Assembly: GCF_900172325.1 (NCBI RefSeq)
Contig: NZ_FWFR01000001.1
Location: forward strand, 186,001 to 250,000
DNA: 64,000 bases
Direction: 5' to 3'
Origin: Oceanibacterium hippocampi
GTDB lineage: Bacteria; Pseudomonadota; Alphaproteobacteria; Sneathiellales; Sneathiellaceae
A program made the position numbers and the translations under genes. A model generated the notes under the pieces. It saw only the letters and a program-made list of their open reading frames with translations. It had not been told where the DNA came from and did not search any database. Shown in pieces: positions 41,356-52,792 of this stretch. Positions within the stretch are counted from its first letter, which is position 1. Each line of letters starts with the position of its first letter.

Positions 41356-41658
41356 TCAGTCTCCTTCTTTACGGGCAATGGGGGATTGGGTGCGGTCAAT
41401 CGTACGCAGGTGGCCGGAAACGAGATTCAGCCAGGGCGACAGGTGGAAAAGGCTCATGAGCAGATACATCCAGGTCATGCCGCCGATTGGCGGAAACCCG
41501 GAAGTCGGAGCGCAAAGCGGCATGCCGGACGCCTCACTGGCGGAGAACCACGCCATCATCAAGAAGGTCGGCGAGGCCGCCAGAGTCAGCCAGTCGCCCG
41601 GGCGGCCCTGATGCAGACGTTGCGCCTTTCTTGTCCCGGCGGCGATGCATATCGTCAT
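41356..41658 (-). CDS. Small membrane protein upstream of DUF899 gene
   Basis: A 100-residue protein with two predicted helices (about residues 25-42, WLTLAASPTFLMMAWFSA, and 58-80, GGMTWMYLLMSLFHLSPWL). The start is ATG 41658 with GGGAG 8 bases upstream; the longer frame to 42045 overlaps the divergent regulator gene and has no such site. It ends 2 bp before the DUF899 gene, so the two are co-translated. I do not recognise a family. The tight coupling suggests a membrane partner or anchor for the DUF899 protein. Confidence 0.65.
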   Translation of the reverse strand: MTICIAAGTRKAQRLHQGRPGDWLTLAASPTFLMMAWFSASEASGMPLCAPTSGFPPIGGMTWMYLLMSLFHLSPWLNLVSGHLRTIDRTQSPIARKEGD

Positions 41659-41764
41659 TTTCCGGCTCCCGATCGAAGTTGCCTTGTTCCGGCCACTGCC
41701 GAAACCAGCACAGAGGTAAGGCCGGAGAAGCGAGGACGAGAGTGACAATTGTGACGGGATTTCG

Positions 41765-42985
41765 GTGGACTCGCTGATCACGGCCGCGGCCCGCGCGCTT
41801 GCCGCCGGCGATCCCCTGGCGGCATTGAAGCAGGTCGCGCTTCGCAACGATGCGCCGGCGCTGGCCTTGCGGGGCATCGCGATGGCGCAGCTCGGCGACT
41901 TGGCCCGCGCCCGTGACCTGCTGCGCCGAGCGGCGCGAACTTTCGGTCCCGAGGAACCGTTGGCCCGTGCGCGCTGCGCCGTCGCCGAGGCCGAGATCGC
42001 ACTTGTCTCGCGCGACCTGGGCCAGCCCTTGCAGGCGCTGGGCACGGCACGGGCGACGCTCGAGACATCCGGCGACCTGGCGAATGCGGCGCATGCCGCC
42101 TATCTCATGGCCCGGCATCGTCTCCTGATCGGGCAACTCGACGCGGCCGAACAGATGCTCGCCGGGATCGATCTCGGGGCGCTGCCGCCCGCATCACGGG
42201 CGGGACACGCGCTGGTCGCTGCCGGCATCGCAATGCGGCGCGTCCGGTCGGCGCCGGCGCGCGCGGCGCTCGGGCAGGCGCGACGCGCGGCGAATGTTGC
42301 CGGAATTCCGGCACAGATGGCCGAGGTCGAGCGGGCCGAACGCCTGTTGAACGCGCCCGCCGGCCGCCTGATCGCCGACGGGCGGGAGCGGCAGGCCAGG
42401 CTCGATGAGGTCGAGGCCCTGTTCCAATCGCCGACCATGATCGTCGATGCCTGCCGCCATGTGGTGCGCGCCGGCCCGACGCTGATTCCGCTTTCCGGCC
42501 GCCCGGTTCTCTTCGCGCTGGCGCGAACGCTCGCCGAGGCCTGGCCCGGCGACGTGTCACGCGAAGCGCTACTCGCGCGCGCCTTCCGTGCCCGCCAGGC
42601 CGACGAATCCCATCGTGCGCGGCTCCGCGTCGAGATTGGCCGGCTTCGCAAGGCGCTCCAGCCGCTTGCCGACCTGACCGCGACGCGGCGCGGCTTCCTG
42701 CTGGGACCCCATGGCCGGTCTGCGATAGCCGTACTGGCGCCGCCGGTCGAGGGCAATCACGCGGAGATACTCGCGCTGCTCGCCGACGGCGAGGCCTGGT
42801 CGAGCTCGGCGCTGGCGCAGGCACTCGGCGTCAGCCCGCGCACCGTCCTGCGCGCGCTCGACGCCCTGGCGCGGGCCGACAAGGTCGAATCCTTCGGCCG
42901 GGGCCGCGCCTGCCGCTGGACGATGCCGAGCGTGCCCGGTTTCCCGACAAGCTTGTTACTCCCCGCGCCGCCGCCAAACGGCTAG
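41765..42985 (+). CDS. Winged-helix regulator with TPR-like N-terminal region
   Basis: A 406-residue protein. Residues 1-180 are Ala/Leu-rich helical repeats resembling TPR pairs (LAALKQVALRNDAPALALRG and on). The C-terminal half has an OmpR/PhoB-like winged-helix segment (LRVEIGRLRKALQPLADLTA, about 275-310), and a second small HTH near the end (ALAQALGVSPRTVLRALDAL, about 350-370). The start is GTG 41765. It is divergent from the small membrane protein/DUF899 pair, with a 106-bp gap that would hold both promoters. The beta-propeller gene follows. It is probably the local regulator of this four-gene module. Confidence 0.7.
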   Translation: MDSLITAAARALAAGDPLAALKQVALRNDAPALALRGIAMAQLGDLARARDLLRRAARTFGPEEPLARARCAVAEAEIALVSRDLGQPLQALGTARATLETSGDLANAAHAAYLMARHRLLIGQLDAAEQMLAGIDLGALPPASRAGHALVAAGIAMRRVRSAPARAALGQARRAANVAGIPAQMAEVERAERLLNAPAGRLIADGRERQARLDEVEALFQSPTMIVDACRHVVRAGPTLIPLSGRPVLFALARTLAEAWPGDVSREALLARAFRARQADESHRARLRVEIGRLRKALQPLADLTATRRGFLLGPHGRSAIAVLAPPVEGNHAEILALLADGEAWSSSALAQALGVSPRTVLRALDALARADKVESFGRGRACRWTMPSVPGFPTSLLLPAPPPNG

Positions 42986-42994
42986 GATGCCGAC

Positions 42995-43648
42995 ATGAAA
43001 CGCGAAACCGCCGAGATCATCCGCGAATACGGCCCCTTTGCCGGGACAGGGGGCGTGAACGGGGTCAGCTACGACGGCCGGCAGGTCTGGATGGCCACCG
43101 GCGAGCGGCTGGACGCACTCGATCCGGAAAGCGGCGAGATCCGGCGCTCGCTCGACGTCGCCGCCGATGCCGGCACCGCCTTCGATGGAACGCATCTCTA
43201 CCAGATCGCCGAAGCGGTGATCCGCAAGATCGATCCCGAGACCGGCGCTGTTCTAAGCACGATCCCGGCCCCCGACGGCGACGGGGATTCAGGGCTCGCC
43301 TGGGCGGAAGGATCGCTCTGGGTCGGGCAGTATCGGGGCCGCAGGATCCACCAGATCGACCCGGAAACCGGGGCGGTGCTCCGCACGATCGAATCCGACC
43401 GGTTCGTCACCGGTGTGACCTGGGTCGACGGCGAACTCTGGCACGGCACCTGGGAGGAGGAGCATAGCGATCTGCGGCGCATCGATCCGGTGACGGGCGC
43501 GGTGCTGGAACGCCTCGACATGCCCGCCGGAACCGCCGTCTCGGGGCTCGAGTCGGACGGCGGCGAGCGTTTCTACTGCGGCGGCGGGAACAGCGGCAAG
43601 CTCCGCGTCATCCGTCGGCCGGGCCGCGCCGGCTCCGGTCAGCGCTAG
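42995..43648 (+). CDS. Beta-propeller repeat protein (glutamine cyclotransferase-like)
   Basis: A 217-residue protein built from repeats of about 42 residues that include (I/L)DPxTGAVL at residues 42, 79, 121 and 163, and matching DG-x-LW strands. These are short propeller blades, as in glutaminyl-peptide cyclotransferase-like and SMP-30-like proteins. There is no signal peptide, so it should be cytosolic. The start is ATG 42995, 9 bp after the regulator stop. It probably forms a functional unit with the regulator and the DUF899 pair; enzymatic activity is not evident. Confidence 0.7.
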   Translation: MKRETAEIIREYGPFAGTGGVNGVSYDGRQVWMATGERLDALDPESGEIRRSLDVAADAGTAFDGTHLYQIAEAVIRKIDPETGAVLSTIPAPDGDGDSGLAWAEGSLWVGQYRGRRIHQIDPETGAVLRTIESDRFVTGVTWVDGELWHGTWEEEHSDLRRIDPVTGAVLERLDMPAGTAVSGLESDGGERFYCGGGNSGKLRVIRRPGRAGSGQR

Positions 43649-43690
43649 GTAATCAAAAGGTGTCGTTGCGCCCGAACGGTCCGGATCGAT

Positions 43691-44521
43691 TCAATTGAAA
43701 CTCGCCTGGAAAGTCGTCGGGGTCAGCGAGACATGAGCATCGAGCGGCGGGCGCAACTCGAATGCCTTCGGCTCACGCGTGAAATTCCACAGCCTGAGCA
43801 GACACCAGTGCTCCCGGCGCGCCTCGGCCACGGCAAGCTCATTGCGCGTGATGTGAAAAGGCGTGCGCTCCCAGCCATTGGTCGTCTTCACCTCGATGAG
43901 CCGTGGCTGGCCGTCCCGCGCGAAACTCGCGATGTCGTAACCGGCCCCGTCGCCGTCTTCCACTGAAACCCAACGGACGCGCCTGGCCAGATCGTTGCGA
44001 CCTTGCAGCTTCAGTGTCGCCCGCTCATGGCCAAACACTAGTTCTTCCCCCGCCTTGCCCAGAATTCGGTTGCGCTCATCCCGCTCGGCTGCATTGAACC
44101 TTCGCGCGACAGCGAGCATCTGCTCGAGTTCTTGCGGTGGAGGCTGATTGCTCAGTGTTGGCGGCGGACCGATCCAGAGCGGCGCAGGGTCGTGAAACGC
44201 ATTCGTCGGGCCAATGGACAGCCGGGCTCGCCATTCCGAATTGCGGTCAAGCCAGCGCTCGACCGCGTCGGCGAGCGCCATTTGAAAATTGAACGCCGGT
44301 TTGTAGCCGAGGATCCAATCCTCGCCGAGTGCCTTCAAGACCGCGCTGATGTTCTGGTGCTTGTATTCGACCGACCCAGTCGACCGGCCAATGCTGTCTC
44401 GGAGGACCCGATTATGCTCGGACTTGTTGTAGGGCCGGCCAGCAAGGTCATCGGCCAGCATCGCGAAATAATCCGCGACGATCAGGTCGTTCTCCTCGTC
44501 TGTCCATGGTCGGGTCGGCAT
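43691..44521 (-). CDS. DUF3883-domain protein, PD-(D/E)XK nuclease-like
   Basis: A 276-residue protein. The C-terminal half has a PD-(D/E)XK-type core: E160 in AGEELVFGHE, D196 in GAGYDIASF, and E210-x-K212 in LIEVKTTNG. This is the DUF3883 pattern, often found in restriction-like or defence-linked proteins. The N-terminal 110 residues (MPTRPWTDEENDLIVADYFA) are a separate alpha-helical module, which in other proteins seems to be DNA-binding. All catalytic residues are in place, so nuclease activity is plausible. It is convergent with the propeller gene. GC seems a little lower than the flanking core genes. The target and role are unknown. Confidence 0.78.
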   Translation of the reverse strand: MPTRPWTDEENDLIVADYFAMLADDLAGRPYNKSEHNRVLRDSIGRSTGSVEYKHQNISAVLKALGEDWILGYKPAFNFQMALADAVERWLDRNSEWRARLSIGPTNAFHDPAPLWIGPPPTLSNQPPPQELEQMLAVARRFNAAERDERNRILGKAGEELVFGHERATLKLQGRNDLARRVRWVSVEDGDGAGYDIASFARDGQPRLIEVKTTNGWERTPFHITRNELAVAEARREHWCLLRLWNFTREPKAFELRPPLDAHVSLTPTTFQASFN

Positions 44522-44607
44522 CGCGCCAGGCTAGCCGCGCAAGAATCCCTTGTCATCAATCGCGCTTGCGGAAAAGCCGTTTGCCAAGACCGCCCCTATT
44601 GATGCCC

Positions 44608-45120
44608 TCAGGTCCGCGACGCGATGTAGTCGGTAATCCTGGCGATGCAGTCCGCGATCGGGAGTTCGGTAGTGTCCAGCGTCAACCGGTCGCCCATCCA
44701 TGGCTCGAAACGGCGCCCCTGGACCGCATCCCAGTCGGGCAGCGAGAGCCCCGCGATATCGCTCTTGCGGCTTTCGACGCGCCGGCGGTGCTCGCCGGCA
44801 TCGGAACAGACCACTTCCACATTGACCAGCCTTGCGCCGGCTTCCGCGGCAATGGCCGCCCACAAGGCCCTCGTTTCCCGGACGGGATTGACCGTGTCGG
44901 CGACGACATCCAGGCCGATCGTCAGATTGTCCCGGGCGACGGCCGCCGCGGCGCGGTAGCCTGCATCCTCGGCCGGGTGGATTATAAGGACACTTGCCTT
45001 GAGGGCGGCCTCGACGGCGTCCACCCGCACATAAACGGCCTGGATCCGTTCGGACAGCGCCCGGGCGATCGTCGACTTCCCGACGCCGGGCAGGCCGGAG
45101 AAGGCGATCAGCGACGGCAT
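44608..45120 (-). CDS. P-loop AAA/zeta-toxin-like kinase
   Basis: A 170-residue P-loop NTPase with the Walker A motif GLPGVGKST (residues 9-17) at the N-terminus, the core Asp in VVADTVNP (about 68-75), and an R-rich lid (RRRVESRKSD). Its size and layout fit small-molecule kinases (shikimate, gluconate, chloramphenicol 3-O-phosphotransferase-like) or zeta-like toxins. There is no antitoxin gene nearby, so a toxin role is not supported. It lies between two nuclease-like genes on the same strand but with separate promoters likely (86-bp and 69-bp gaps). Confidence 0.72.
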   Translation of the reverse strand: MPSLIAFSGLPGVGKSTIARALSERIQAVYVRVDAVEAALKASVLIIHPAEDAGYRAAAAVARDNLTIGLDVVADTVNPVRETRALWAAIAAEAGARLVNVEVVCSDAGEHRRRVESRKSDIAGLSLPDWDAVQGRRFEPWMGDRLTLDTTELPIADCIARITDYIASRT

Positions 45121-45189
45121 CAGATAGGGCCTGTTCCACGGAAGTTTTCAGCCGAGGCCGCGCGAAAGCGCTTCAACTGGAAATGGATA

Positions 45190-46290
45190 TTAGGCAATAG
45201 CTAGCAAGCGCGAGAGCCAGCCTTCCACCTGCGACGCACGGGCGCGATCTGCCAACAGTTCGACCTTGAACGCCGGGTAACCCTTGAGATTGGATGTCGT
45301 CATCGACCCGACGATGCCCACCAGCCCATCCAGCAGCCCCTGACGCGTTGTCTCGTCCTGGAATGCCGGACGTTGGTACAGCCAACGAAAAGTCAGCGAC
45401 ACCTGCCTGCCCTCCGCCCAAAGGTGGAGCGGATAGAAAGTCTTGCCTGAGGTGGGCCTGAACGCAGCGAATATCGATCCCTGCCGGGACGCGACGCCGG
45501 CTTCGCCGCCAAGCTTCTCCACCATCGCGATATAGGCACGAGCGCCCGCGAGCGCTTCTTCGCCCGCCGGCGCGATATGCTTCAACAGCCATTCCTCGCG
45601 CGAGATCGGCTCGGGCGACGAAGGCGCGCGCTTGATGGCCGCCGTCCGCTCGGTCTCGCCGATCACCCGGGGGCTGAGCGTGGTTTCGCCACCCTCGCCG
45701 GCGAACCAGCGGAGCTCGACTGCGCGAACATCGGCACGCATCTGGTCATTGAGGAACTCGACGACGCGCGCGAGTTCGCGCGGGATTTCATCGGCAACAA
45801 ATACCAATTTGATCCGACCTGCCTTGAAGTTCGCGTCCACCTGATTCCAGAACGCACTGGTTTCCTGCTCGCCGACGAATTCTTCGAGAGTCGATTCGGG
45901 GTCCAGGCCGGCGTCCTCGGCCGTCGCCGTGAAACTGTCCGCGATACGCCCAGCCTGCCAGTAGGCAGTTGAGTTCGCTGCATAGTCCAGCATCTGACCG
46001 ACAACCTCGCGCCGTAGGCGGCTGTCGGCAGCCCGCTTCAATTCGACCAGCACAGGCACAGCTTCGCGTGTGACGAACAGGTGATCGAGAGACCAGCGGC
46101 CGCCGCCATCTTCACTGTCAGCGATCGACTGCTCGCGGCGGATCAGAAGCAGATCGCCATCGCCATCAGATATGAGCTCGGGGTACCGGGCAACGAGCGT
46201 CTGCATTCGGTCCTCGCTCTCCGGCGCGGATGGCATCATCCGCCTCAGGCTGCCGTCCTTCTCGACCATATAGATATGATCTCGGCTCAT
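45190..46290 (-). CDS. PD-(D/E)XK nuclease-like protein of unknown role
   Basis: A 366-residue protein. The N-terminal domain has a PD-(D/E)XK-type core: D69 in RWSLDHLFV, then E83-x-K85 in VPVLVELKRA, followed by R94 and Q99 in RREVVGQMLDYAA. That fold is used by restriction-like and repair nucleases. The C-terminal half (from about 195) contains strands such as PLHLWAEGRQVSLTFRWLY and has no family I recognise. The start is ATG 46290 with GGGGAGGGGG upstream; the longer frame begins at TTG 46374. It is next to tRNA-Ser on the 3' side of the tRNA. A defence or DNA-repair role is possible. Confidence 0.7.
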   Translation of the reverse strand: MSRDHIYMVEKDGSLRRMMPSAPESEDRMQTLVARYPELISDGDGDLLLIRREQSIADSEDGGGRWSLDHLFVTREAVPVLVELKRAADSRLRREVVGQMLDYAANSTAYWQAGRIADSFTATAEDAGLDPESTLEEFVGEQETSAFWNQVDANFKAGRIKLVFVADEIPRELARVVEFLNDQMRADVRAVELRWFAGEGGETTLSPRVIGETERTAAIKRAPSSPEPISREEWLLKHIAPAGEEALAGARAYIAMVEKLGGEAGVASRQGSIFAAFRPTSGKTFYPLHLWAEGRQVSLTFRWLYQRPAFQDETTRQGLLDGLVGIVGSMTTSNLKGYPAFKVELLADRARASQVEGWLSRLLAIA

Positions 46291-46512
46291 CGCCCCCTCC
46301 CCGACCTGCTCTACCCCGCCGCGCGCAAGTCTCATGATCAGCGCAACGTTATCGGGAAAGGGGTCCGCCGACAAACCGCAGAGTTGCCTCGCCTACCAAT
46401 GACGCAGTTTGCCGGACCCGGCGAAGAGCTGAACGGCGCATAGCGAAGCCGCGGAAGCTCACCGGGAATCAGAGCGTCAGGCCATATCGAGGGGAATAGC
46501 GGGGGAGGATAG

Positions 46513-46601
<89 letters not shown>

Positions 46602-46689
46602 GCGACCTGCGGCTTGTAGCCGAAGGTACCCCTTGGCCGCAAGCCCGGATTCGCCCGTTTGCTCCCGCTCGCGGGCCATGCTTTGGCGG

Positions 46690-46717
46690 TTGACAGCGTA
46701 CCGCCCATGACTATAGT
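46690..46717 (+). promoter_or_regulatory. Promoter of the rplU-rpmA operon
   Basis: A near-perfect sigma-70 promoter: TTGACA (46690-46695), 16-bp spacer, TATAGT (46712-46717). It lies about 80 bp upstream of rplU. Such strong promoters are typical for ribosomal-protein operons. Confidence 0.75.
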
Positions 46718-46794
46718 TCGGCGCTTCTGTTCGGGCGCTTCCCTCGAAGCGGCCCCGCAGGCCTGTCTTTTATACCGACACGAATAGGTCGACG

Positions 46795-47208
46795 ATGTAC
46801 GCAGTCATCCGGACCGGCGGCAAGCAATACCGGGTCGCCGAGAATGACGTGATCCGCGTGGAGCGCCTTACCGGCGATGCGGGCGAAGAAGTTTCGCTCG
46901 GAGACGTCCTGGCAATCGGCGGCGACGATGGCGCGCTGACGATCGGCAGCCCCACCGTTGGCGGTGCCTCGGTTTCGGCAACCGTGCTGGAGCAGGCCCG
47001 CGCCGACAAGATCACCGTCTTCAAGAAGAAGCGGCGGCAGAACTACCGTCGCAAGAAGGGCCACCGTCAGGACCTGACGGTGCTCCGGATCACCGGGATT
47101 TCGGCTGCCGGCCAGAAGGCGGCCAAGAAAGCCGCCAAGCCGAAAGCCGAGGCGAAGGCGGCACCGGCCGCGGAGCCCGCGGCCGAGTCCAAGGCGAGCG
47201 AGGAGTAA
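46795..47208 (+). CDS. rplU: 50S ribosomal protein L21
   Basis: A 137-residue protein of the large ribosomal subunit that binds 23S rRNA. It begins with [20 protein letters not shown], typical for L21. The RNA-binding core [20 protein letters not shown] lies near residues 76-95. The C-terminus (from about 103) is an Ala/Lys/Glu-rich tail that alphaproteobacterial L21 proteins often have. It is followed by rpmA with a 6-bp gap, the common L21-L27 pair. Confidence 0.97.
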   Translation: MYAVIRTGGKQYRVAENDVIRVERLTGDAGEEVSLGDVLAIGGDDGALTIGSPTVGGASVSATVLEQARADKITVFKKKRRQNYRRKKGHRQDLTVLRITGISAAGQKAAKKAAKPKAEAKAAPAAEPAAESKASEE

Positions 47209-47214
47209 CAAACC

Positions 47215-47472
47215 ATGGCGCACAAGAAGGCAGGCGGCAGCTCCCGCAACGGTCGCGATTCGGCGGGCCGGCGGCTGGGCGTCAAGAAATACGGCGGCGA
47301 GGCCGTCATCCCCGGCAACATCATCATCCGCCAGCGCGGAACGAAGTGGCATCCGGGTGACAATGTCGGTCTCGGCAAGGATCACACCATTTTCGCACTG
47401 GTCCCCGGTCAGGTCGCCTTCCGCAAGTCGCGCGGCGGACGGACCTTTGTCTCGGTGGTGCCGGCAGCGTAA
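47215..47472 (+). CDS. rpmA: 50S ribosomal protein L27
   Basis: An 85-residue protein near the peptidyl-transferase centre. [20 protein letters not shown] at the start and [16 protein letters not shown] in the middle are the L27 signatures. There is no N-terminal cleavable extension of the Firmicutes kind. The ribosome site GAGGAG is in the end of rplU. A strong terminator follows at 47501-47530. Confidence 0.97.
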   Translation: MAHKKAGGSSRNGRDSAGRRLGVKKYGGEAVIPGNIIIRQRGTKWHPGDNVGLGKDHTIFALVPGQVAFRKSRGGRTFVSVVPAA

Positions 47473-49787
<2,315 letters not shown>

Positions 49788-49800
49788 CGGGAGTGAACAG

Positions 49801-51096
49801 GTGAACCCCGCGATCGCTGCAAGCCCGCTTCGGGACGACGATATCGACGCCCTAATGACCGGCATCGGGCGCGCCGCGCGCACCGCCGCGACCGCTCTCG
49901 GCCGCGCCGGCCGCGCCGAGAAGGACGCCGCCCTGCACGCCGCCGCCCGGTCGCTGCGGAATTCGGTACCGGCAATCCGCGCCGCCAACGAGATGGACAT
50001 GTCGGCCGGCCGCGCGCGTCAACTCACGCCCGCGCTGCTCGACCGCCTGATGCTCGACGAGAAGCGCATCGAGGCGATGGCGAAAGGGCTCGAGGATATC
50101 GCGGCCCTGCCCGACCCGGTCGGCCGGATCCTGGCCGAATGGACACGACCGAACGGGCTCCGCATCGCCCGGAAATCGACCCCGCTCGGCGTCATCGGCA
50201 TCATCTACGAGTCGCGCCCGAACGTGACCGCCGACGCGGGCGCCCTCTGCCTCAAGTCCGGCAACGCGGCGATCCTGCGCGGCGGCTCCGAAAGCTATCA
50301 TTCGAGCCGGGCGATCTGGGACTGCCTTCAGGCCGGGCTCGAGGAGGCCGGGCTGCCGCGCGAGGCGATCCAGATGGTGCCGACGACCGATCGCGCGGCG
50401 GTCGGCAAGCTGCTCGCCATGACCGATTACGTCGACGTCATCGTGCCGCGCGGCGGCCGTTCGCTGATCGAACGCGTGCAGGCCGATGCCCGCGTGCCGG
50501 TCTTCGCCCATCTCGAGGGGCTGGTGCACATGTATCTGGATCGCGCCGCCGATCCGGCGATGGCGACCGAGCTTGTCGTCAATGCCAAGATGCGGCGGCC
50601 GGGGATCTGCGGCGCGCTCGAAACCCTGCTGGTCCATCGGGACTGCCTGACGACCATACTGCCCGGCATCCTCGAGAAACTGCTCGCGGCCGGCTGCGAG
50701 ATCCGCGGCGATGATACCGTGCGGGCCCTCGACAACCGGGTCGTTCCGGCCACGGAATTAGACTGGCGCACCGAGTATCTGGACGCGATCCTGTCAGTCA
50801 AGGCGGTGGCGGACCTGGACGAGGCGACCGATTTCATCGAGGCGCACGGATCCCACCACACCGAATCGATCGTGACCGACGATCAGGTCGCCGCCGACGC
50901 CTTTCTCGATCGGGTCGACAGTGCCATCGTCATGCACAATGCCTCAACCCAGTTCGCCGACGGCGGCGAGTTCGGCATGGGCGCGGAGATCGGCATTTCG
51001 ACAGGCCGGATGCACGCCCGCGGGCCGGTCGGGCTTGAACAGCTCACGAGCTTCAAATACGTCATCCGCGGCAGCGGCCAGGCACGCCCATCCTGA
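49801..51096 (+). CDS. proA: Gamma-glutamyl-phosphate reductase
   Basis: A 431-residue NADPH enzyme that makes glutamate-5-semialdehyde, the second step of proline synthesis. The aldehyde-dehydrogenase-like fold has [20 protein letters not shown] and the catalytic Cys in [15 protein letters not shown]. It ends with [14 protein letters not shown], the typical ProA tail. The start is GTG 49801, with GGGAG upstream; the longer frame from 49768 overlaps proB. Downstream nadD starts 22 bp after the stop. Confidence 0.95.
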   Translation: MNPAIAASPLRDDDIDALMTGIGRAARTAATALGRAGRAEKDAALHAAARSLRNSVPAIRAANEMDMSAGRARQLTPALLDRLMLDEKRIEAMAKGLEDIAALPDPVGRILAEWTRPNGLRIARKSTPLGVIGIIYESRPNVTADAGALCLKSGNAAILRGGSESYHSSRAIWDCLQAGLEEAGLPREAIQMVPTTDRAAVGKLLAMTDYVDVIVPRGGRSLIERVQADARVPVFAHLEGLVHMYLDRAADPAMATELVVNAKMRRPGICGALETLLVHRDCLTTILPGILEKLLAAGCEIRGDDTVRALDNRVVPATELDWRTEYLDAILSVKAVADLDEATDFIEAHGSHHTESIVTDDQVAADAFLDRVDSAIVMHNASTQFADGGEFGMGAEIGISTGRMHARGPVGLEQLTSFKYVIRGSGQARPS

Positions 51097-51118
51097 TCGG
51101 CGGCCAACACGGGGCCTG

Positions 51119-51814
51119 GTGACCAATTTGCGTATCGGACTCCTCGGCGGCTCCTTCAATCCGGCCCATGACGGTCACAGGCTGATCTCGCTCATGGCGC
51201 TGCGGCGGCTCGGCCTGGACCAGGTCTGGTGGCTGGTTTCGCCGCAGAATCCGCTGAAACCGGTCGCCGGCATGGCGCCTTTCCGGACCCGCGTCGCCGG
51301 CGCCCGCCTCGTCGCCCGTCATCCCCGGATCAAGGTCAGCGACCTGGAAAGCCGGTTTCCGTCGCGCTACACGGCCGATGTCCTGCCGGCGATCGCGCGC
51401 AGCCATCGCCAGCATCGCTTCGTCTGGCTGATGGGCGCCGACAACCTGATCCAGATCCGCCACTGGCAGCGCTGGACCGAGATCTTCGAGGCCATGCCGA
51501 TTGCCGTCTTCAACCGGCCGGGCTATGCCTACCGCGCGCTGGCCGGCCTCGCGGCGAAGCGTTTCGCCCGCGCCCGCCTGACGCCAAGCGGCTCGACCGC
51601 CGCCGCAAGGCGGCTGGTCAACTGCCGCCCGCCGGCCTGGCTGTTCCTGCCGGAACCACACTGCACGCTCTCGGCGACCGGCCTTCGCAACGGCGAAATC
51701 ATGGCGGCAACAGCCACCGAACGGCCATCGAAGCGCGCACGGACGGTTGCGGCAAATGGCGCCAATCACCACGTGGCGCTTGATGAAGGGGCCGGTCTTC
51801 GCCATGTTGATTAG
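51119..51814 (+). CDS. nadD: Nicotinate-nucleotide adenylyltransferase
   Basis: A 231-residue enzyme that adenylates nicotinate mononucleotide in NAD synthesis. The nucleotidyltransferase motif is GGSFNPAHDGHRL (residues about 10-22); WLMGADNL and the C-terminal LSATGLRNG (usual SSTxIR) are also present. About 25 residues follow that motif, a slightly long tail. The start is GTG 51119 or possibly TTG 51128; the longer frame lies in proA. Its end almost meets rsfS, 13 bp away. Confidence 0.9.
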   Translation: MTNLRIGLLGGSFNPAHDGHRLISLMALRRLGLDQVWWLVSPQNPLKPVAGMAPFRTRVAGARLVARHPRIKVSDLESRFPSRYTADVLPAIARSHRQHRFVWLMGADNLIQIRHWQRWTEIFEAMPIAVFNRPGYAYRALAGLAAKRFARARLTPSGSTAAARRLVNCRPPAWLFLPEPHCTLSATGLRNGEIMAATATERPSKRARTVAANGANHHVALDEGAGLRHVD

Positions 51815-51827
51815 CAGACGGTCGATT

Positions 51828-52226
51828 ATGACCTCATTGACAGGAGTGTACCCAATACCCACCGCGAACACGCAGCAAGCCACGGTCCGGGAACTTCACG
51901 GGCTGGTTCTGGCTTCTCTGGAGGACGACAAGGCAGAAGATGTCGTCTCCATCGATCTCTCGGGCAAGACGTCCTTTGCCGACTACATGGTCATTGCAAG
52001 CGGTCGTTCCAGCCGACAGGTAGGCGCCATCGCCGATCACCTGTCCCGCCGCGTCAAGGAAGCGGGCGCCGGCAAGCCGGTCCTCGAGGGCCAGTCGAAC
52101 TGCGACTGGGTGCTCGTCGATCTGGGCGACGTGATCGTCCATATCTTCCGGCCCGAGGTCCGCAATTTCTATGCGCTGGAAAAGATGTGGGGCGCGGACC
52201 TGCCGGCCGAACAGGCGGCCGTCTGA
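51828..52226 (+). CDS. rsfS: Ribosomal silencing factor RsfS
   Basis: A 132-residue protein that binds L14 and blocks 30S-50S joining in starvation. The RsfS/DUF143 core runs from VRELHGLVLASLEDDKAEDV through SIDLSGKTSFADYMVIASG and WVLVDLGDVIVHIFRPEVR. The start is ATG 51828, though the ribosome site is weak; an in-frame ATG 51747 upstream is inside nadD. It is between nadD and rlmH, the usual order. Confidence 0.94.
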   Translation: MTSLTGVYPIPTANTQQATVRELHGLVLASLEDDKAEDVVSIDLSGKTSFADYMVIASGRSSRQVGAIADHLSRRVKEAGAGKPVLEGQSNCDWVLVDLGDVIVHIFRPEVRNFYALEKMWGADLPAEQAAV

Positions 52227-52272
52227 GCCAGGCGCCTTTCGTTCGCCCGGTTACGATCGCCGCCGACAGGCT

Positions 52273-52734
52273 ATGAAGCTGACCATCCTGAGCATCGGCC
52301 GGGCCCGCAAGGGTCCGGTGCCGGAACTCTTCGAAACCTATCGCCGTCGGCTGCCCTGGCCGATGGAGATACGCGAGTTCGAGGTGAAACGCGCCATGCC
52401 CGAGGCCCGGCGCGGCGAGGCCGAAGGCGCGCTGCTGCTCGATGCGGTTCCGGCCGGCGCCCATGTGGCGGCGCTCGACGGTCGCGGCACCGCCTACGAA
52501 AGCGAGGATTTCGCCCGCTGGATCCGCAAGGTCGAAACGGTCGAGCAACGGGATATCGCCTTCCTGATCGGCGGCGCGAGCGGGCATGGCGAGGCGCTGC
52601 GCGACCGCGCCGACAGCCTGCTCTCGCTCGGCCCGCCGACCTGGCCACATCTGCTGGTCCGCGTGCTGCTGGCGGAACAGATCTACCGGGCGAGCAGCAT
52701 TCTCTCCGGTCATCCCTATCACAAGGGTGACTGA
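52273..52734 (+). CDS. rlmH: 23S rRNA pseudouridine-1915 N3-methyltransferase
   Basis: A 153-residue SPOUT methyltransferase (formerly YbeA). It starts MKLTILSIGRARKGPVPELF. The SAM-binding knot is FLIGGASGHGEALRDRADSL and the ending LLAEQIYRASSILSGHPYH. Its length and order in the cluster match the family. It is followed by gpmI after 58 bp. Confidence 0.96.
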   Translation: MKLTILSIGRARKGPVPELFETYRRRLPWPMEIREFEVKRAMPEARRGEAEGALLLDAVPAGAHVAALDGRGTAYESEDFARWIRKVETVEQRDIAFLIGGASGHGEALRDRADSLLSLGPPTWPHLLVRVLLAEQIYRASSILSGHPYHKGD

Positions 52735-52792
52735 CGCCACAAAAGCGCCAAACCTTGCACAAAAATTTACCGGCCTGGAGTATAACCGCGCC

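Noticed and set aside
44608-45120. Zeta-type toxin reading of the P-loop kinase.
   Set aside because: No antitoxin-sized gene is adjacent and the fold fits several harmless small-molecule kinases.
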